Source of the DNA: Phoma sp. XZ068 | Taxonomy: Eukaryota > Ascomycota > Dothideomycetes > Pleosporales > Didymellaceae | DNA length: 64,000 nt | Direction of reading: 5' to 3' | NCBI GenBank assembly: GCA_004835665.1 | Contig: RBKR01000001.1 | Span: forward strand, 124,001-188,000 | Shown: positions 30,933 through 43,542 of the stretch, one piece after another | How positions within the stretch are numbered: position 1 is the stretch's first letter | How the letters are laid out: every line of letters starts with the position of its first letter | Notes under the pieces: model-generated | Databases searched by the model: none | What the model was told of the DNA's origin: nothing | Seen by the model: the letters and a program-made list of their open reading frames with translations, nothing else | Made by a program: the position numbers and the translations under genes

Positions 30933-31627
30933 ATATCACTCCAATTCATGAGTCCGGTGAATTGAAATCCTTCATCTGTGTAATGAGCATGAGCATGACT
31001 CCCCTTGCCGGGTTGCTTCTCTTATCCTTTGATTCTATCATTTCACTTGACTTTTGCTCCAAGCAATGGTCCTTTGCGAAATACACATTAGAAGTAACTG
31101 TAGGTGAGAAGTCATCTGTCAATCATTTTCAATCAATAGACATTACTATAATACTCTTGTAGAACATCTGACCAAGCCATGACCCTCAACCTCACCTCTT
31201 CAATGGATTTAGGCTTTCCCAAGGTTCATGCTATGGCCTACATATTATACAAAAAGCGTCGCTAGATTGGACAAATCAGAGACAACTCTGGATTGAAAGG
31301 TCTACATCTGCCAAGTACAGGGCATTCGAATGCCATGTCATCACCAAGCAGTCGGACTACGGAACAGTGGGACTCACTGACGGTAATTCACTTAGTGCCT
31401 AAAGACTCCTAAGCCCCGCGTATTAAACTTTGGTTCACAAATTGCGGGTAAGCTAGTCCGCTAATTAGTAAGTATCCGGCGACGGACATCGGATGTCTTG
31501 AACCCCGAACTTGGATTAGCAAATTTCCTTTCAACCCAAACACTACACCTGGCTTGCAATCCACATGGGGGCTTCTTTACCTTCATGTACACTTATTCAG
31601 TGCTAATACTCTTAAGTTGAGCTCATT
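30933..31627. other. intergenic, no feature recognised
   Basis: Contains the upstream region of the Zn2Cys6 regulator starting at 31628. No coding sequence was recognised. Confidence 0.4.
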
Positions 31628-33241
31628 ATGGTAAACACTGGCAAGCCCTCACAGGGTTGCTTTGCCTGCAGGGAGAGACGTGTGAAGGTACGTGACTGTT
31701 CAACACCATATCATGATTGGCCTAGTAGTAAACGGCTCCAGTGTGATATGCGCAAACCTCACTGCAAGCGCTGCGCATCACTAAAACTGCAGTGTCCCGG
31801 CTTCCCGGATCAATGGACTGTAGTTCATCGTCGACAAAATAAAGTCGCGCAGAATCAAGTTCAGAGGCGAGTGCAAAAAAGAATTCAGGAGAGACAAAGG
31901 AAAGATGCCATAGCACGTCTGCCTCTTCTTCCAACTTTACATATCAGTGCTGATGTTCAATGCTTGGCACAATTTCACATAGACTACTCTTTGAATTCAG
32001 GCATGCCGCTCTTCGATGTTTCCGCAAAATCTCTAAATAGCGAACCGACGGACTTCTGCCAACATGCTGTAAGAGCAGTAGCATTGGCAAGCTCAGCTCG
32101 CCAGCACTGTCAGCCTATCTTAATGGCTGAGGCAAGAAAGCATTACGGAAAGGCCATCGTAGCGGCCAATGCCGCACTCCAGGACCTGGCACTTGCAGAG
32201 GACAATTCACTTCTCGCTGGTTTATTTTTGTCTGGTATGTTCGAGGTAAGTTGCATCAGTATTTCTTTTTCATGGATGCTGTAGTGAAGCTGGCTAAATT
32301 AAGTAGATAATTGTTGCCGATCACGCGGTTGCCACTTCCATGAACTCGAGCAAAACGTGTCACCCCCATGCCAAGGGAGCTTTAGCGTTGCTTCAATTCC
32401 GCGCTGAGAGACATCTTTTCTCTCATATGGACAAAGGACTCTTTGCATTCATCAGTCACGTTACAGTAAGATTGCCCAATTCCGTATCATCTTCATCTAT
32501 AGAGACGCTGATGGGTGTCCTTAGCTGATGGAAGTTTTTACTTCGCCGGGTCCGCAAATGGAAACGTGGTTCGAATTAGAGCACTTCACTAGTTCATGGA
32601 CCTCCGGGGTTGCTCTGGATCTAGCAATACGGCAAGCAGTTGTACTCTGTATGTACGCTAGGAGCGTAAATCCTCAACCCAGCGACCAATCCATGTCATC
32701 GAAATTGTTGGTGTCAGTCAAGTCTGGGTTCAAGATAGCCGAAGATCTAGAGAACCTAGCTAGTCAGATAGACCTCCTTACCTGCGACCAGCTGAGCAGA
32801 CGAAACGTCTTCAACGGCCTCTTCAGCTGCTCCACAAAATCAACCAGATATATCGCCAAGAGCCTATATAGGAGCGTCAAGGTACATGTCCTCCAAATCA
32901 CCCTGGACCTCCTCGGAAAAATCGAGCACGTATTTCAGAGCTCTTCTACAACAAGCTTCCTACGCTCACAGTGCGAGGCAACCATACCTACCACATTGGA
33001 GACGATTTGCAAGGATATTCATACTATACTCACATTCGGGGACAATAAAATGATTGCTAATGAACCCGGCATGCCATATAGAGGATTTTGGACGATCTGG
33101 CCCATAGCTGTGGTTCTCTCTTCTCCTTTGGCAGAGACAAGACAAAAGCTCTGGGCTCAGAATGCTGGACTGTCAATTGGGGAGCTCACTGGAATTGGCC
33201 TAGCTCTGTTGGTTGCAAAAACGCCCATTACTTCACCATGA
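31628..33241 (+). CDS. Zn2Cys6 transcription factor with fungal-specific C-terminal region
   Basis: Four exons: 31628-31687, 31742-32245, 32307-32465 and 32525-33241, about 479 residues. Splicing the first intron joins CFACRERRVK to CDMRKPHCKRC. This gives the zinc cluster C-x2-C-x6-C-x6-C-x2-C-x6-C, ending LKLQC. The intron is 54 bp with no in-frame stop, so an unspliced form would also be open but would break the cluster spacing. A basic, Gln/Arg-rich stretch follows (QRRVQKRIQERQRKD). The C-terminal half is helical, like the DUF3468/fungal_trans_2 group (HPHAKGALALLQFR). Targets are unknown; the divergent or flanking GFA and SDR genes are candidates. Confidence 0.85.
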
Positions 33242-34149
33242 ACAATAATCAATTCAGTTGATTCCGGCCACGATATCCAACCACTTGACCCATAGGCTTT
33301 GTCATGGTATGACATACGCCATGTCCCAGGCTACTATGGGGCCTCAATACTGCAAAAAGTCTGAGAAGACACTGCACCGAGGAAATACGTAGATATGACA
33401 TCATCATAGCTGAAGTCGCTTGCCCAGAAACGACTACAGGAGGTGCCACTATCGCATGAGACGAGAGCATACAAGACATGGAATTATTAAGAAGAGCAAT
33501 TTAAAACAATGGAATGACCAACATTCGAGAAAGTTACAGTAGAAACAGGATAGAGGAGGAGAGGAGCAATCAAATCAGGCGCTGCCGATCTAAGCGTGAT
33601 CAGATCACCATAATTCAGATTACGAGCGGCGATAGCAATAAGCTGGAAGAATAAGTAATTAGCGAGAAACTCTGGGATCACAAATATAAAGCTAGCGATG
33701 GCCTCTGCTCGCGAATGGTTGTAGCAGCAGAAACGGAAAATTCTTTGCGAAAGTTCGCTTCAAAAGGGAATGACCTCTGGAACTGCCCAGGAAATTACTG
33801 GAGTCACCCTTATAGTGACACCAACAATCACCAAGGGGCGCTAGTAAGTATTCAGCTGGATAAATGGGTAGAAACAAGAGCTGTCTTGTCCGTGCCGTAC
33901 CGTACCGTAGCCGGTCCTGGGTATCGGATACCGAAGACCAGCCTAATATGACCCCACCATGTGTTAGCGCGGCTCTACTAATAATCACGTTACCGGTGCG
34001 GTACAAGTGCCTGCCTTAGCGACAGAGAACAAGAAGCCTAGGATATGAACAGCGCGTTTTTTTCCAGATGGGCAGGCTCGCGCCATCGCTGTAGCCTTAG
34101 CGTTCAAGCCAATTTCAGCAAGACCACTACTCACACCTTCAACCTCGAC
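33242..34149. other. intergenic, no gene recognised
   Basis: Minus-strand frames at 33249-33479, 33487-33681 and 33692-34006 lack recognisable content. A short GTACCGTACCGTA-type repeat lies near 33895-33910. Confidence 0.35.
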
Positions 34150-34764
34150 ATGTCTGACATAGACTGTATCCGCCAGCATATTGCAATCTATCCTGGTGTT
34201 AAATTAGGCTTCACTATATACAGACTGACCTATTCCGACGACGCGCAGTGGGCTCGCTTCATGCACCACCTCAACACACGCGTGCGACTAAACCTAGAGG
34301 AACAAGGCGACGGCGATGTCTTCCCTCATATTGACTGGGACTTGCAGGAGGATCCTGAGCTAGAAGATGCTGACGAAGAGACGGTGCGACAGTGAGTAGT
34401 AGTTTTCATATAGAATCCAATCTCGAGGGCAAGATGGGGTTTGTTGATATGGCGATTTAACTTTCCGCGCGCCAGATGTTTTAAAACCTACACATCGCAT
34501 CATCCCAACCTCAAATACGGCGGCCCTCGCTTTGAGGCTTGTGTTGCCGTTACACAAGACGACGTGATCATGGTTCTGGAGGGCTCAGCGCCAGAAATCT
34601 TCGAAATAGATAATACAGGGGTTTTCACGCTGATTGCGCTGGATGAAGTGGACGGGACGCAAGCTGTAGCGTTTCCGCTTTTGTTCCCGAGGGTGTATTC
34701 GCTAATTGATGGGTTGGGATGGGATCATATCCACATTGGGGACGACGATATATTTGCTCAATGA
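34150..34764 (+). CDS. small acidic fungal protein, unknown function
   Basis: Two exons (34150-34391 and 34476-34764), about 176 residues. The 84-bp GTGAGT/CAG intron keeps frame across ETVRQ and CFKTYTSHH. The product is acidic, with a run DLQEDPELEDADEE, and reads YSDDAQWARFMHHL near the start. That layout is frequent in unnamed Dothideomycete proteins of this size. There is no signal peptide, membrane segment or catalytic motif. I do not recognise a named domain. Confidence 0.65.
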
Positions 34765-35005
34765 TAATTATATGTGTGATCTATGAATGCATACAGATGT
34801 ACCAGTGATTTTATTTTGGAGCAGTGAAAACATTTGGGTGAGTAGCTTTTTAGCTAGCAAGGCAACAGCAAGCCCGTGCGCGTAGCTGCGCCCCACTGTT
34901 CTAACTCAGCGGTCCGGCGCGGGGACGTGCTTCTTCAACCATTTGCTATACTACATTCTTCTACGGTTAGCTACAATCTCACCTTCCAACAACTCCACGT
35001 CAATA

Positions 35006-35512
35006 ATGGCAGGCTATGGGTACAGTGTTTACAAAGTCCAAGAGGTGATGGGAATGCAGGATCCTATGATGGGTAATGAGACGAGATATCACAATGCTCT
35101 CTTTGTTCAGACAGACGCAGACGGAGCAGGGCAGGTCTTTCATGTCACTGGTGATTTGGTCGCAGGCATGGAATATGAGAGCAAGCCGGGACAAGCGCCG
35201 GAACTCTCACAGGCCTACTACGCAAAGACATACCTCGGACGTATCTGGTACGAAGACTACCCAGTCCGTCTGGAACAAGTCTTGCGGGCATTGCCGCCAC
35301 CCCATCGCCAGAGGGCATTCAACACTAAGACTATGGTGATGGAGCAGATCAAACCGGATGGATCATTCTATGAAGACCATGAGCAGAGACCACCGTACAT
35401 CAAGTGTACCGAATGGACCGAGCAACGAGCCATCCCGGCATTGCACAAGCATAAGCTGCTACGCTACGATCTAGATCAAGCTCCATTGAAAGGAGGTAGT
35501 GGCAAAGCGTAG
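35006..35512 (+). CDS. hypothetical protein, 168 residues
   Basis: Single exon from ATG 35006, in a good context (CAATAATGG). The reading frame extends upstream to 34943, but that part looks like 5' untranslated sequence. The product contains NALFVQTDADGAGQVFHVTG and later PPPHRQRAFNTKTM and RPPYIKCTEWTEQ. Composition and length resemble conserved Pleosporales proteins of unknown function. No domain is recognised. It lies 241 bp downstream of the preceding small gene on the same strand. Confidence 0.65.
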   Translation: MAGYGYSVYKVQEVMGMQDPMMGNETRYHNALFVQTDADGAGQVFHVTGDLVAGMEYESKPGQAPELSQAYYAKTYLGRIWYEDYPVRLEQVLRALPPPHRQRAFNTKTMVMEQIKPDGSFYEDHEQRPPYIKCTEWTEQRAIPALHKHKLLRYDLDQAPLKGGSGKA

Positions 35513-37425
35513 ACTGCCAAAGTTGGGACCGCCGCTGCGGCACTAAGTCCACTTTGGGAATGGACAAAGATCGAAAGCGTTACTGTCACTGGAGCAGGCA
35601 AGATTGGGATTTGCGATGATTTGCCGGTAAAAATCTGTTCGGAGTAAAGCGCGGCGTTGTGAAGTTTGGTTGAAAGATGAGTCAGGTTGTTATGAACTAT
35701 GGAATCACGTCTTGTACTTCTCAATTATTTCGTTCCTTGTGCAATGACTCCCTTGGATAACCTTTTGCTTCATAGGCCGAGACATATTTGAAGATTAACC
35801 TCAAACGGTACTCTGGTCGGCGTGTACACGTTCGCACACCACACATATTCCCCAAACTCGAATATGTGCCCACGATTTCAATATGCCAAGTGACGATGAG
35901 CTGGATGACAACGAGTACAGATGTACTTTGGATCCTGGTTTCGTCGTCAATCTGGTTGGCCAATGTTCCAGTCTCGCGTACCTCAGATGTAGTGTTGAGC
36001 ATTGATGGAGCGATAGTTCAGACCTTTCTATGGAGTGCTTCATATATAGTTTTTTTGGCTGCTCGCCTATAAGAGCTCATTCATTTTCAGCCCTACAATT
36101 TGCACAGATCGAAAACGTAATGAGCTGTATTAATCTGCAGGGTAGCTGTGCGGATATATACATAATCTAACGCAGCTCAACGCAGTCGATTCCCGAGCTC
36201 ACGCCTACGTCAATTGTCACATCACCTTTTTGGCCTGTAGACAATATTGTCAGCACGTCAGGCCAAATCTCAAAATGATTTCACTTTCGTTCTATTTCTG
36301 ATACCCATCAGGATCGTGATACTTTCAAAGTCCGCTTGTTCTTGGACGCCACTACGTGGGCTATGAGTTGGATGGCAGTAAATCGTATCAACATGTGGGA
36401 GAGCAGGAAGACGATGTCCAATGGTACCTTACAAATGATTGAGGAGGCGTCGAATGGTCTCATTGGTTTTCGTTTCGTTCCAATCGTTGGCAACGTGGTC
36501 CCTTGTCTAGGCCCCTTTGCTAGAGTAGCGAGATTTAACAGGGCAAAGCTGCTCAATTTCTGGCGCTGCGCACCGCCAACATAGCATCCTTACACTATTC
36601 CAGGAGGAGATAACGCAGAAGTGTCCGCGCAGTACGCTGAAGGAGAAGTTGGGGGGGATTTCCTGTACTTGACCAAGAAACGCCGACTGTGGATAGAGAT
36701 GAACGCAATACTCCAGTGAAGAGTTAGGCTGTGACAATCCTACCTAGAGTTGCACAGATCGTTTTCGAAGATCGAAGAGGAACGCCATGATGTCAAACTG
36801 GTAGAGAGTTGGCACAATGTTGGAGAAAAGGACAAACTAACCCCGCGTGAACGATTCTAGGGTGGCACAATATGTTCGGTTGTGGCCAACCCGAATCCTC
36901 GTCTTATTAGAGATTGTTAGGAGAGGACAGATAAAAGGCTTTGCGCTCCTCGTGCTTCAATGAAAGAGGACTATCAGCGTATAACAATGGGGGGCGATGA
37001 ATGTGGCTGTGTTATACAGCTGTGGTTGTGCGATGGCATGTTTTGATAAATCTCACCGGCATTCGGCACGGCGGAAATTCGGAGGCGGTAGCCAGTTGTA
37101 CAAATCACCGGTGCGGGTGGGCCCGACCAAGTATTACCTATGAGGAGCGGAAGTTGGCCAAGCACGGGATAGGCGGGCCTGAGAACACACAGCCTTGTTC
37201 ATTGGTCTACAGTGTCACACGAATGGATGTAATCGCCGTGTGCGATCCTTCGTCAATAATGAGAAGGCTGAGCGGGACGCCTTATGTCACCACACCTATT
37301 GAAGCACCAAGTTCCCCTGGATAGTAATTTGTACTTCTTACCAGAGTATTCAACGTTACTACCACGAAAAACGTTTCTTGTTGCGTCGACACGCAAACCG
37401 ATAGTCATTGACCCCGAAAATCAAC
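35513..37425. other. long intergenic region, no gene recognised
   Basis: About 1.9 kb with only short mirrored frames (35721-36072, 36308-36584, 36974-37324). A homopolymer of seven G lies near 36650. It holds the promoter of the membrane protein gene at 37426. Confidence 0.35.
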
Positions 37426-38381
37426 ATGGCGGCATGCTACAATCTGGCGGGAAGGTCGTCGCCATTTGACGGCAAAGCCCACGTTCCCTGTAACATGACA
37501 GCCGTAGACGCTGGAGGTCATTCAACATGCTGTCCGATTGGCGACTATTGTCTAACAAATGGGTTGTGCAAGAATGCGAAGGACGGAGATGGCAACAACT
37601 GGTACTGGCGGACAGCATGCACAGACCCGACTTGGGAAGATCCAGCATGCCCTAAATATTGCGAACCGATCGGTATGTCCACGAAGCAAATGTTGCACTA
37701 CGTGAACACCCACTGACACCTACAGAACCTACAAGAAACACAGGACTCGTATTCAATTGCCTGAAGAAGGAGTCATGGTGCTGCGCTTACGTAGGAGAAA
37801 AGGGTCTCAAAGGCTGGGCTTCACGAGCCTCGATCAACACAACGTGCTGCGCTATCGACGATCTGAAATTTACGGCGGAAGACCCAATTGTATATGCCAC
37901 AGCCACCCCACCGATCAAGCTTAGTATACAGTCCACGTCCACCGGCTCGAGTAGTACGCACTTCAGTAGAATATCGCAGGCAACTACTGCTTCAGAGATG
38001 GACATCTCAAGCCTTCCAACCGCAGATGGCGACGGTTCGCTCGAAAATAACACACGACAAGATTCTGGCAACCAGGGCTTGAGTACGGGTGCGAAAGTCG
38101 GACTCGGTGTAGGCATACCACTTGGGATCATTGCTCTCGCTGCAATTGCGGCGTTTTTCTGGATGCGACGAAGGCACCAGGCAACTGGCCCTAAAGATGC
38201 CACAGAGATGTTTGTGCCGAGCGCGGCCAATAAGCAAAATGTACCGCCGTACCACGAGACAGCCATGAACCATCGTGGAGCAGCAGTTTACAGACACGAG
38301 GCGCCATCGCCGCATGTAACTGCTGAGTTACCCGCCGCTGAACCTGCTGAGCTTCCTCCACAAACTAAGCCAGTTCCATGA
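37426..38381 (+). CDS. cysteine-rich single-pass membrane protein
   Basis: Two exons (37426-37672 and 37726-38381), about 300 residues. The N-terminal 150 residues carry many cysteines (HSTCCPIGDYCL, ACPKYCEP, KESWCCAY, NTTCCAI) spaced like a disulphide-bonded ectodomain. A Ser/Thr-rich stalk leads to one membrane segment (VGLGVGIPLGIIALAAIAAF, followed by WMRRRH) and a Pro-rich cytosolic tail. This layout is common in Dothideomycete surface proteins. There is no typical signal peptide before the first cysteine; a missed upstream exon or signal-anchor insertion is possible. It may act as a wall sensor, which is an inference from architecture only. Confidence 0.8.
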
Positions 38382-39647
38382 AGGGATTAATTCTTTCAAG
38401 CATTCGTTTTGACCGGAATATTGCCAAAATTTCGTCGCTGTACGATGATAGCATATGGGCTTTGCTTCAACCACCACAAATACACTCTTCTTTTGCGTGT
38501 GGAGGAAACTTCTGGGAGGGTTGAGCTTCGAAGTGGTATTCACGCTCCCAAGCCTTGCCGTCCAACGTCTCCATATCCAGCTGCGGATGCATGCCTTCAA
38601 ACTTCACGCCTAACCTGGTCCTCTACAATGCGTTTGCTTTGGTTCCAACCATTTGTCCGAGGAATTCTGGATGCTCCCAGAATACGATCTCCATATCCCT
38701 CGCGAACTATCAGCAACATGCAACCTGAATGCGCCGGTTGTTTTAGTCCAAACCCCGAATTACACCGTTTCGTGGGGGAGACGAGGGAGTTGCAATGAGA
38801 GCTCAAATAGCTATCCTCAGCCGCTACAGTTGCGCGAGACGCTCTTGCTCTGACCAGCTTTACCAGCTTTTACGAGGCTCGATTACCCAACCGGTCACTA
38901 TGAGCACTCCGCCTTTAAGAACGGTGGAAGGTATTTTTAACATTCAGCATGCAAAGTCAATGGGTTGTTGCGCTTATTGCATATTCCTGGCATGTGGGCA
39001 TAGCCACTTTTCTGCTGTTTTCGAGTTGCTACGAGTAGATCGTAGAACAAGGATTCAATGTTCCGAAGCATATATGCATTTAGCGGCGTACTCTTTTTGC
39101 GAGTTCATGTAATATCTCGTGAGTTCATCGAACCTTCAAGTCTGCAAGAATTTACAAGTTCACGGGACTGCTGGACTAGTTAGTGAATTTGTTGCATTGC
39201 TGAGAATATTTTTGTAATCAACAATACGTGCAAAGGATTTCATTACTGTCAACTAAGATGTATGATATTTGCTACTTGGACAGATCCCCGTAATACGAGT
39301 CAGATTCAAGCAGAACATAGAAACTACAACCCGCTACCAATATATCGAATAGTGCATCGAACGTGACAAGCGTAAACATACTACGAGCCTCAAGACCGTG
39401 AGCAGGCTTAGGTTCACACATTTTACAGTCACAGTGGTTGATATTTTGTTCCTTTTTGCTCTACATACATTGTAACCACTTAAGCCCTCTGTAACCTCGC
39501 CGCTTCTACACGATCAACTGCACAGCCCTCCACAAGAGTCATGCTGTGCTTTTATGGAAAATGTTGTCTAACGTCCATCAAAATTTACAACTAAATCCGT
39601 ACAGCATATTTGAGCTGTGGAAGATCAGTCTCCTTAATTTCTGGGAT
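38382..39647. other. intergenic, no gene recognised
   Basis: Short frames on both strands near 38409-38853 overlap one another and lack family features. Nothing further was identified. Confidence 0.35.
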
Positions 39648-40260
39648 CTACACATCGCCAAATGCTAGCAACGTCTCCCCTTGCCCATTGAGTACTTCGT
39701 TAAACACCGCAAAGTCCATACCTTCTATCAGTAGATACGCTTTCGCCTGCTCTGTTGTGCCATGATCACGCACAACTCCAACAAGCTTTTATTCATATGA
39801 TCACTCAACTTATCCTTCAAATCCATGTTTGAAGTCATAAATCGTGCTCGAGCCATGCACTTGGATGCGCAAGATATGCTCCTCACCTTCACCAAAACTA
39901 TGGATATGCCGATGGTGAGACTCGACCTGCATAGATGATCGCGAAAGTGAGATTAAGGACAAGGTCAATCGACATGGCGTGCTTGCCTGCGTTCACGGTC
40001 CTGGTTAAGCTACCCTAGCTCCCATCGCTGGTGATGGATGTCAGAAGGCGGTTCATCCACGCATTCACCATGCGTGAACAGCTTCCAGAATCTTGGACGA
40101 CGAGGTTATCGTCGATGACCTTGACCTTAGACTTCTACTTGATTTATATCATTGCGAGAGGTTCCTCGCGGACGTTACTACCGCCGTGCGACGAATATCT
40201 TGTACTCACGCATCATGCCTGGGACGAAGGTGTCAGTGTCAATAAAGCCGACGAACTCTT
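39648..40260 (-). pseudogene. decayed protein-coding gene, family unidentified
   Basis: On the minus strand several protein-like blocks follow in the expected order but in different frames or broken by stops. FVGFIDTDTFVPGMM lies near 40250, VIDDNLVVQDSGSCSRMVNA near 40110, NAGKHAMSIDLVLNLTFA near 39990, EEHILRIQVHGSSTIYDFK near 39860, and EQAKAYLLIEGMDFAVFNEV ends with a stop at 39648. Such spacing of coherent blocks is not expected by chance. The pattern is consistent with one gene hit by stops and frameshifts. I cannot name the family; the IDTD motif recalls glycosyltransferase-like proteins, but this is weak. Confidence 0.5.
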
Positions 40261-40698
40261 GCTGGCCAGTTTTGCAAGTGCTGTTGCAGTCCAGATGATT
40301 CCTACGCCTGGCAGTCTATGTCGATTCGTGCTATGTGCTCAGCGAAACACTTTGATCGTCGTTGTTCACATTGTGTTCATTAAGACTGGATGTACTCGAA
40401 TGCACATGGTTCGGATGGGTTGTTCATGCTGGAAGCATAGCGGCGCAGCAAGCATCCGGAACGGCAAAGGCGAGGCAATGATGATCGGTATAAAGGCGTT
40501 TTTTATCGTCCAGCATCTTAGAGAGGTGGGACGGTTACGATAGTGCCTTCAACTTAGGTGGCTCTTTCGGTTCAAGAGAGGAAAGAGCAATGCATAGTCA
40601 AGGGCAACCTAGTGAACCTGCTAAGTAGCTCGAGCAGGAGTGCACCATCATTCTCCACAACTCCGAGGTCACGTCGTCTATTCATTAGGGAACTAAGC

Positions 40699-42089
40699 TC
40701 ATTTCGACGCGTTCGATGACGCCGAGCTCGTCGAACTCCACACTCGGTGCAGCGCATTGGGGTCCACCTTGTCCTTCTCGCCAGGCACCACTCTTTGACA
40801 CCACGAGCACCAACTTCTCAGCTTTCCGGCATTTTCTCTTGGCAGCCATTGTATCGACTTCTCACGTTCATCTTCATACATCTTCACGCATTCACCAACT
40901 CTGGTGTGCTTTTTGTGCTTCACCTTGAGCACGCCACCAATGCCCTCAATTTCTTGAGCTAGGTAGCTCGTACCTCGCCACCGCTCTGGCGACTCGGGTG
41001 TGTTGTGACTTTGGTCTCGCGCAGCCAGGGCAGCCAGCGTCTCTGCCTCGCAGGTCTCGTGCTCAACAATCTTTGCACCTAGGCAGCTGGCGCCTCGCCC
41101 ACACTCAACGCCTTGCTCGCCTTCGCCAGCTCCAGTGCCTACACCGCCCAAGTAGTGGCTGTATCTTGTACGCCAGCTCCAGCCGCGAACGTAGTTGGTA
41201 TCTGCGTTCTTCAGGTCCTTCCCACAGGGTGCGCAAAGCCAAACTACGTTGTCACAGTTGCACGGTGTTCTCTCAAAAGCGGGCGCGGTGAATGCTCGAG
41301 GCGCATCATTCTCCAAGAAGACCGGGCGAGGGTTCGGCGACGAGGGCGGCGAAGGCGTGCTGCCGGACGATGACGTGCGCTCTTTTGCAACGGCCATGAG
41401 TAACGGCAGCGGCGCCTTAGTACACGTTCGACATATGCGTCGATGGCGGGCACGTAGGGCAGGTGTAGGCGGTGGCTTCATTGTGCAGTTCTGGTCTCCG
41501 TCAGCGCCGCTTCAGCTCCTTGGGATAGACGTCATACCCGGCACACGACCTTTGCGCAGCGTTGACACTCGCCCACCATGTCTCGCGCGCAGTTTCCAAT
41601 CTTCCCGCTCGTCAAATGTCGCGAAGACTGCGAGCCGCCAGGTCTCTCGCGAAATCGCGCCTGCAGTTCCGAGTCGGCGTCGTCATCCTCGTAGCAGCAG
41701 TGCAGCGTGTGCTTGACGAGCTGGTCGCGGTACTCAAGCAGATTGGCGCGGAACTGTCTGCATGTGCGTGAAAGGTCATGCAGTGTGTTCAGGTCGAGCT
41801 GGCCAGCAAGCTGTATAACAATACTGTGTAGTTATCGTGGTTAGCAAACCATCGTGGCGTGGAGCTTGTCCTTGCTGTAGGTTCAGGCTCACGGATAACA
41901 GCTGAGGGCTGCCGAGAACCCGTTGATGTTGGGGTTCGGCCTCTCGTCTGCTGTTTTCGCATGTTCATCCTCTGTTGAGGCCAGCAAGTTGTGTAGCAAA
42001 GGCTTCACATCCGGAATGCTGGGTGTTGACGTGTGTGGGGCAAGATACGCAGGGAGCGCGTCGTCCTCTAGATCAACTAGAACCACCAT
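40699..42089 (-). CDS. F-box-like fungal protein with paired-Cys segment
   Basis: Three exons (42089-41893, 41823-41538, 41490-40699), about 424 residues. The second exon opens with IVIQLAGQLDLNTLHDLSRT, then CRQFRANLL, an F-box-like helix set. It continues to CQRCAKVVCRNCTMKP across a splice junction, then RRICRTC, a zinc-binding-like Cys pattern. The C-terminal half has CNCDNVVWLCAPCGKDL and WCSWCQRVVPGEKD. This order is typical of a conserved ascomycete F-box family. The start is uncertain: the frame continues above 42089 without an ATG, and the usual Leu-Pro-x-Glu F-box opening is missing, so an upstream exon may exist. A role in substrate selection for ubiquitination is inferred. Confidence 0.75.
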
Positions 42090-42240
42090 CGTGGGGAGTT
42101 GCGGCAAAAAGTCGTAGCATTGAAGCCGGGAACAGGCTCAAGATATACAAGGAGGACTCCTGAACGGTGTTGTTACAGCGATGCCGGCATCATGACGAGC
42201 TGCGGTGCTGGTGCGCACGGGAAGCCCCACAGCCACAGTC

Positions 42241-42282
42241 ACGATCTGATAAGATTTTGCCGACTTAATCTTATCAGATCGT
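42241..42282. promoter_or_regulatory. perfect 16-bp-arm hairpin with opposed GATA motifs
   Basis: ACGATCTGATAAGATT (42241-42256) is exactly complementary to 42267-42282 across a 10-bp loop. Each arm carries ATCTGATAA, which fits the ATCWGATAA motif reported for the iron-responsive GATA factor SreA and the general WGATAR core. It lies about 150 bp upstream of the F-box-like gene. Confidence 0.7.
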
Positions 42283-42644
42283 CAGGCCGTCTGTGCTTGA
42301 CGCCGCAACGCGCGCACGCGATCACCGCACCCACCTCAACCACTGTTGGACGCGTCTTCAGCGTCTAGAACGCGCTTGGCACGCGCCAAATGCCTCAGTC
42401 CTTGACATGTTCCAGTCATTGAGTGCTCCCGACATGAACCAGCACGATACCGAAGAGCATATGCCTTTCCTCTCGCAACCCATTCCCTATGAATTGCTCA
42501 ATGAAACCTCCATCTGCCATAGCGGGGACATCAATAAATGGTAAAGCAATCAGGTATCAGACCAATTCCACCTGCGAGGCTGACGACTGAACTTGTAGAG
42601 CAAACGTAAATCACAATTGAAGACCTTGCCACACAAGCCCGCGT

Positions 42645-43542
42645 TTATTTCCAAGACACAGGACTAAACGGCCATCCATCACACCCTATGGTCGTGGTCG
42701 AGCTCCTTTGCATCTCCATCGCTTTCGACTCAAGTTGTCCAAGATCCCAGTTCACCCAAGCCATCTTGCCATTCAACAGCTTGGTTTTGGCTGGGAAAGC
42801 CAAACCAAGAAATGCGCTGGAATCTCGACTCCAACCTCTCTTTCAGCTGGGATCTTCAGATAATATCATCTCTTGCTACTTACTTGTATCCATCGGCAAA
42901 ACCTCTGACTTTGCACCGCTACTCTTGCATATTCCAGTATCGATCATTCCCAGATAAGCGCTCACCACGTTCAAGTCCTTCTCCTCATTGGCCGAGAATC
43001 CAGCTCCTTGACCTGCGCCATGTGTGCGCTTAGATACGCGCTGAAGCCTGGTGTAAAGGTAAGCGGCATTGCTTGCGCATTCGCTGTGATGCCAAACAGA
43101 CTCGCTCCGCGTTTTTGCACTTAGGACGAGAGCTTGACCCGCTACAACGACCATTCACGGACACTTCATATTACCTCCACCACTCGCCCATCTCAGGGCC
43201 GGTGCTGGACGAGACAGATATCGGTGCGCGGCATTAAGAATGAGGCTATCCCGCCAGTCTACCTTCTCCGCTGCTTGCTTCACATATGCTTCACCTGTGA
43301 CGGACGGAGATGGCGTGAAGCTCGGCCTTTAGGTTTCCTGGTGGCAAAGTTGCGGTCTCTTGTAGTTTGGATACCGTGCGGCCGATTAGGACTACGCGTG
43401 CCGTGCCTGCAGCCGAAAACGCGATGGCTGTTGCTCGACCGATGCCGTTCCCCTTGCGATTGTCAGATATCGGCAAGGGATTAACAGCGTCGTATGTATC
43501 ATTGTCCCAAGTGGCTACTGGGGATGGATATGGTGGCTGCAT
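42645..43542 (-). pseudogene. SDR pseudogene with stops, frameshifts and a deleted cofactor motif
   Basis: Minus-strand blocks follow the order of a fungal SDR of about 290 residues. It begins MQPPYPSPVATWDNDTYDAV, then GNGIGRATAIAF, ARVVLIGRT, DSLILNAAH, EWWR-stop-YEVSVNG, FTPGFSAYLSAHMAQVK, SAYLGMIDTGI, then PAHFLVWLSQPKTKLLNGK and GCDGWPFSPVSWK before the stop at 42645. The TGxxxGIG cofactor motif has lost its first half (NRKGNGIG). The active-site YxxxK is YLSAH, so the Lys is lost. Frame changes occur between blocks. The gene is dead; its C-terminus remains the best-preserved part. Confidence 0.78.

Noticed and set aside
33692..34006. 104-codon minus-strand frame before the small acidic protein gene
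   Set aside because: No recognisable content and no continuation by splicing.
40716..41716. Several + strand frames over the F-box-like gene
   Set aside because: They are shadows of the minus-strand gene, whose splice-linked Cys motifs are far more convincing.
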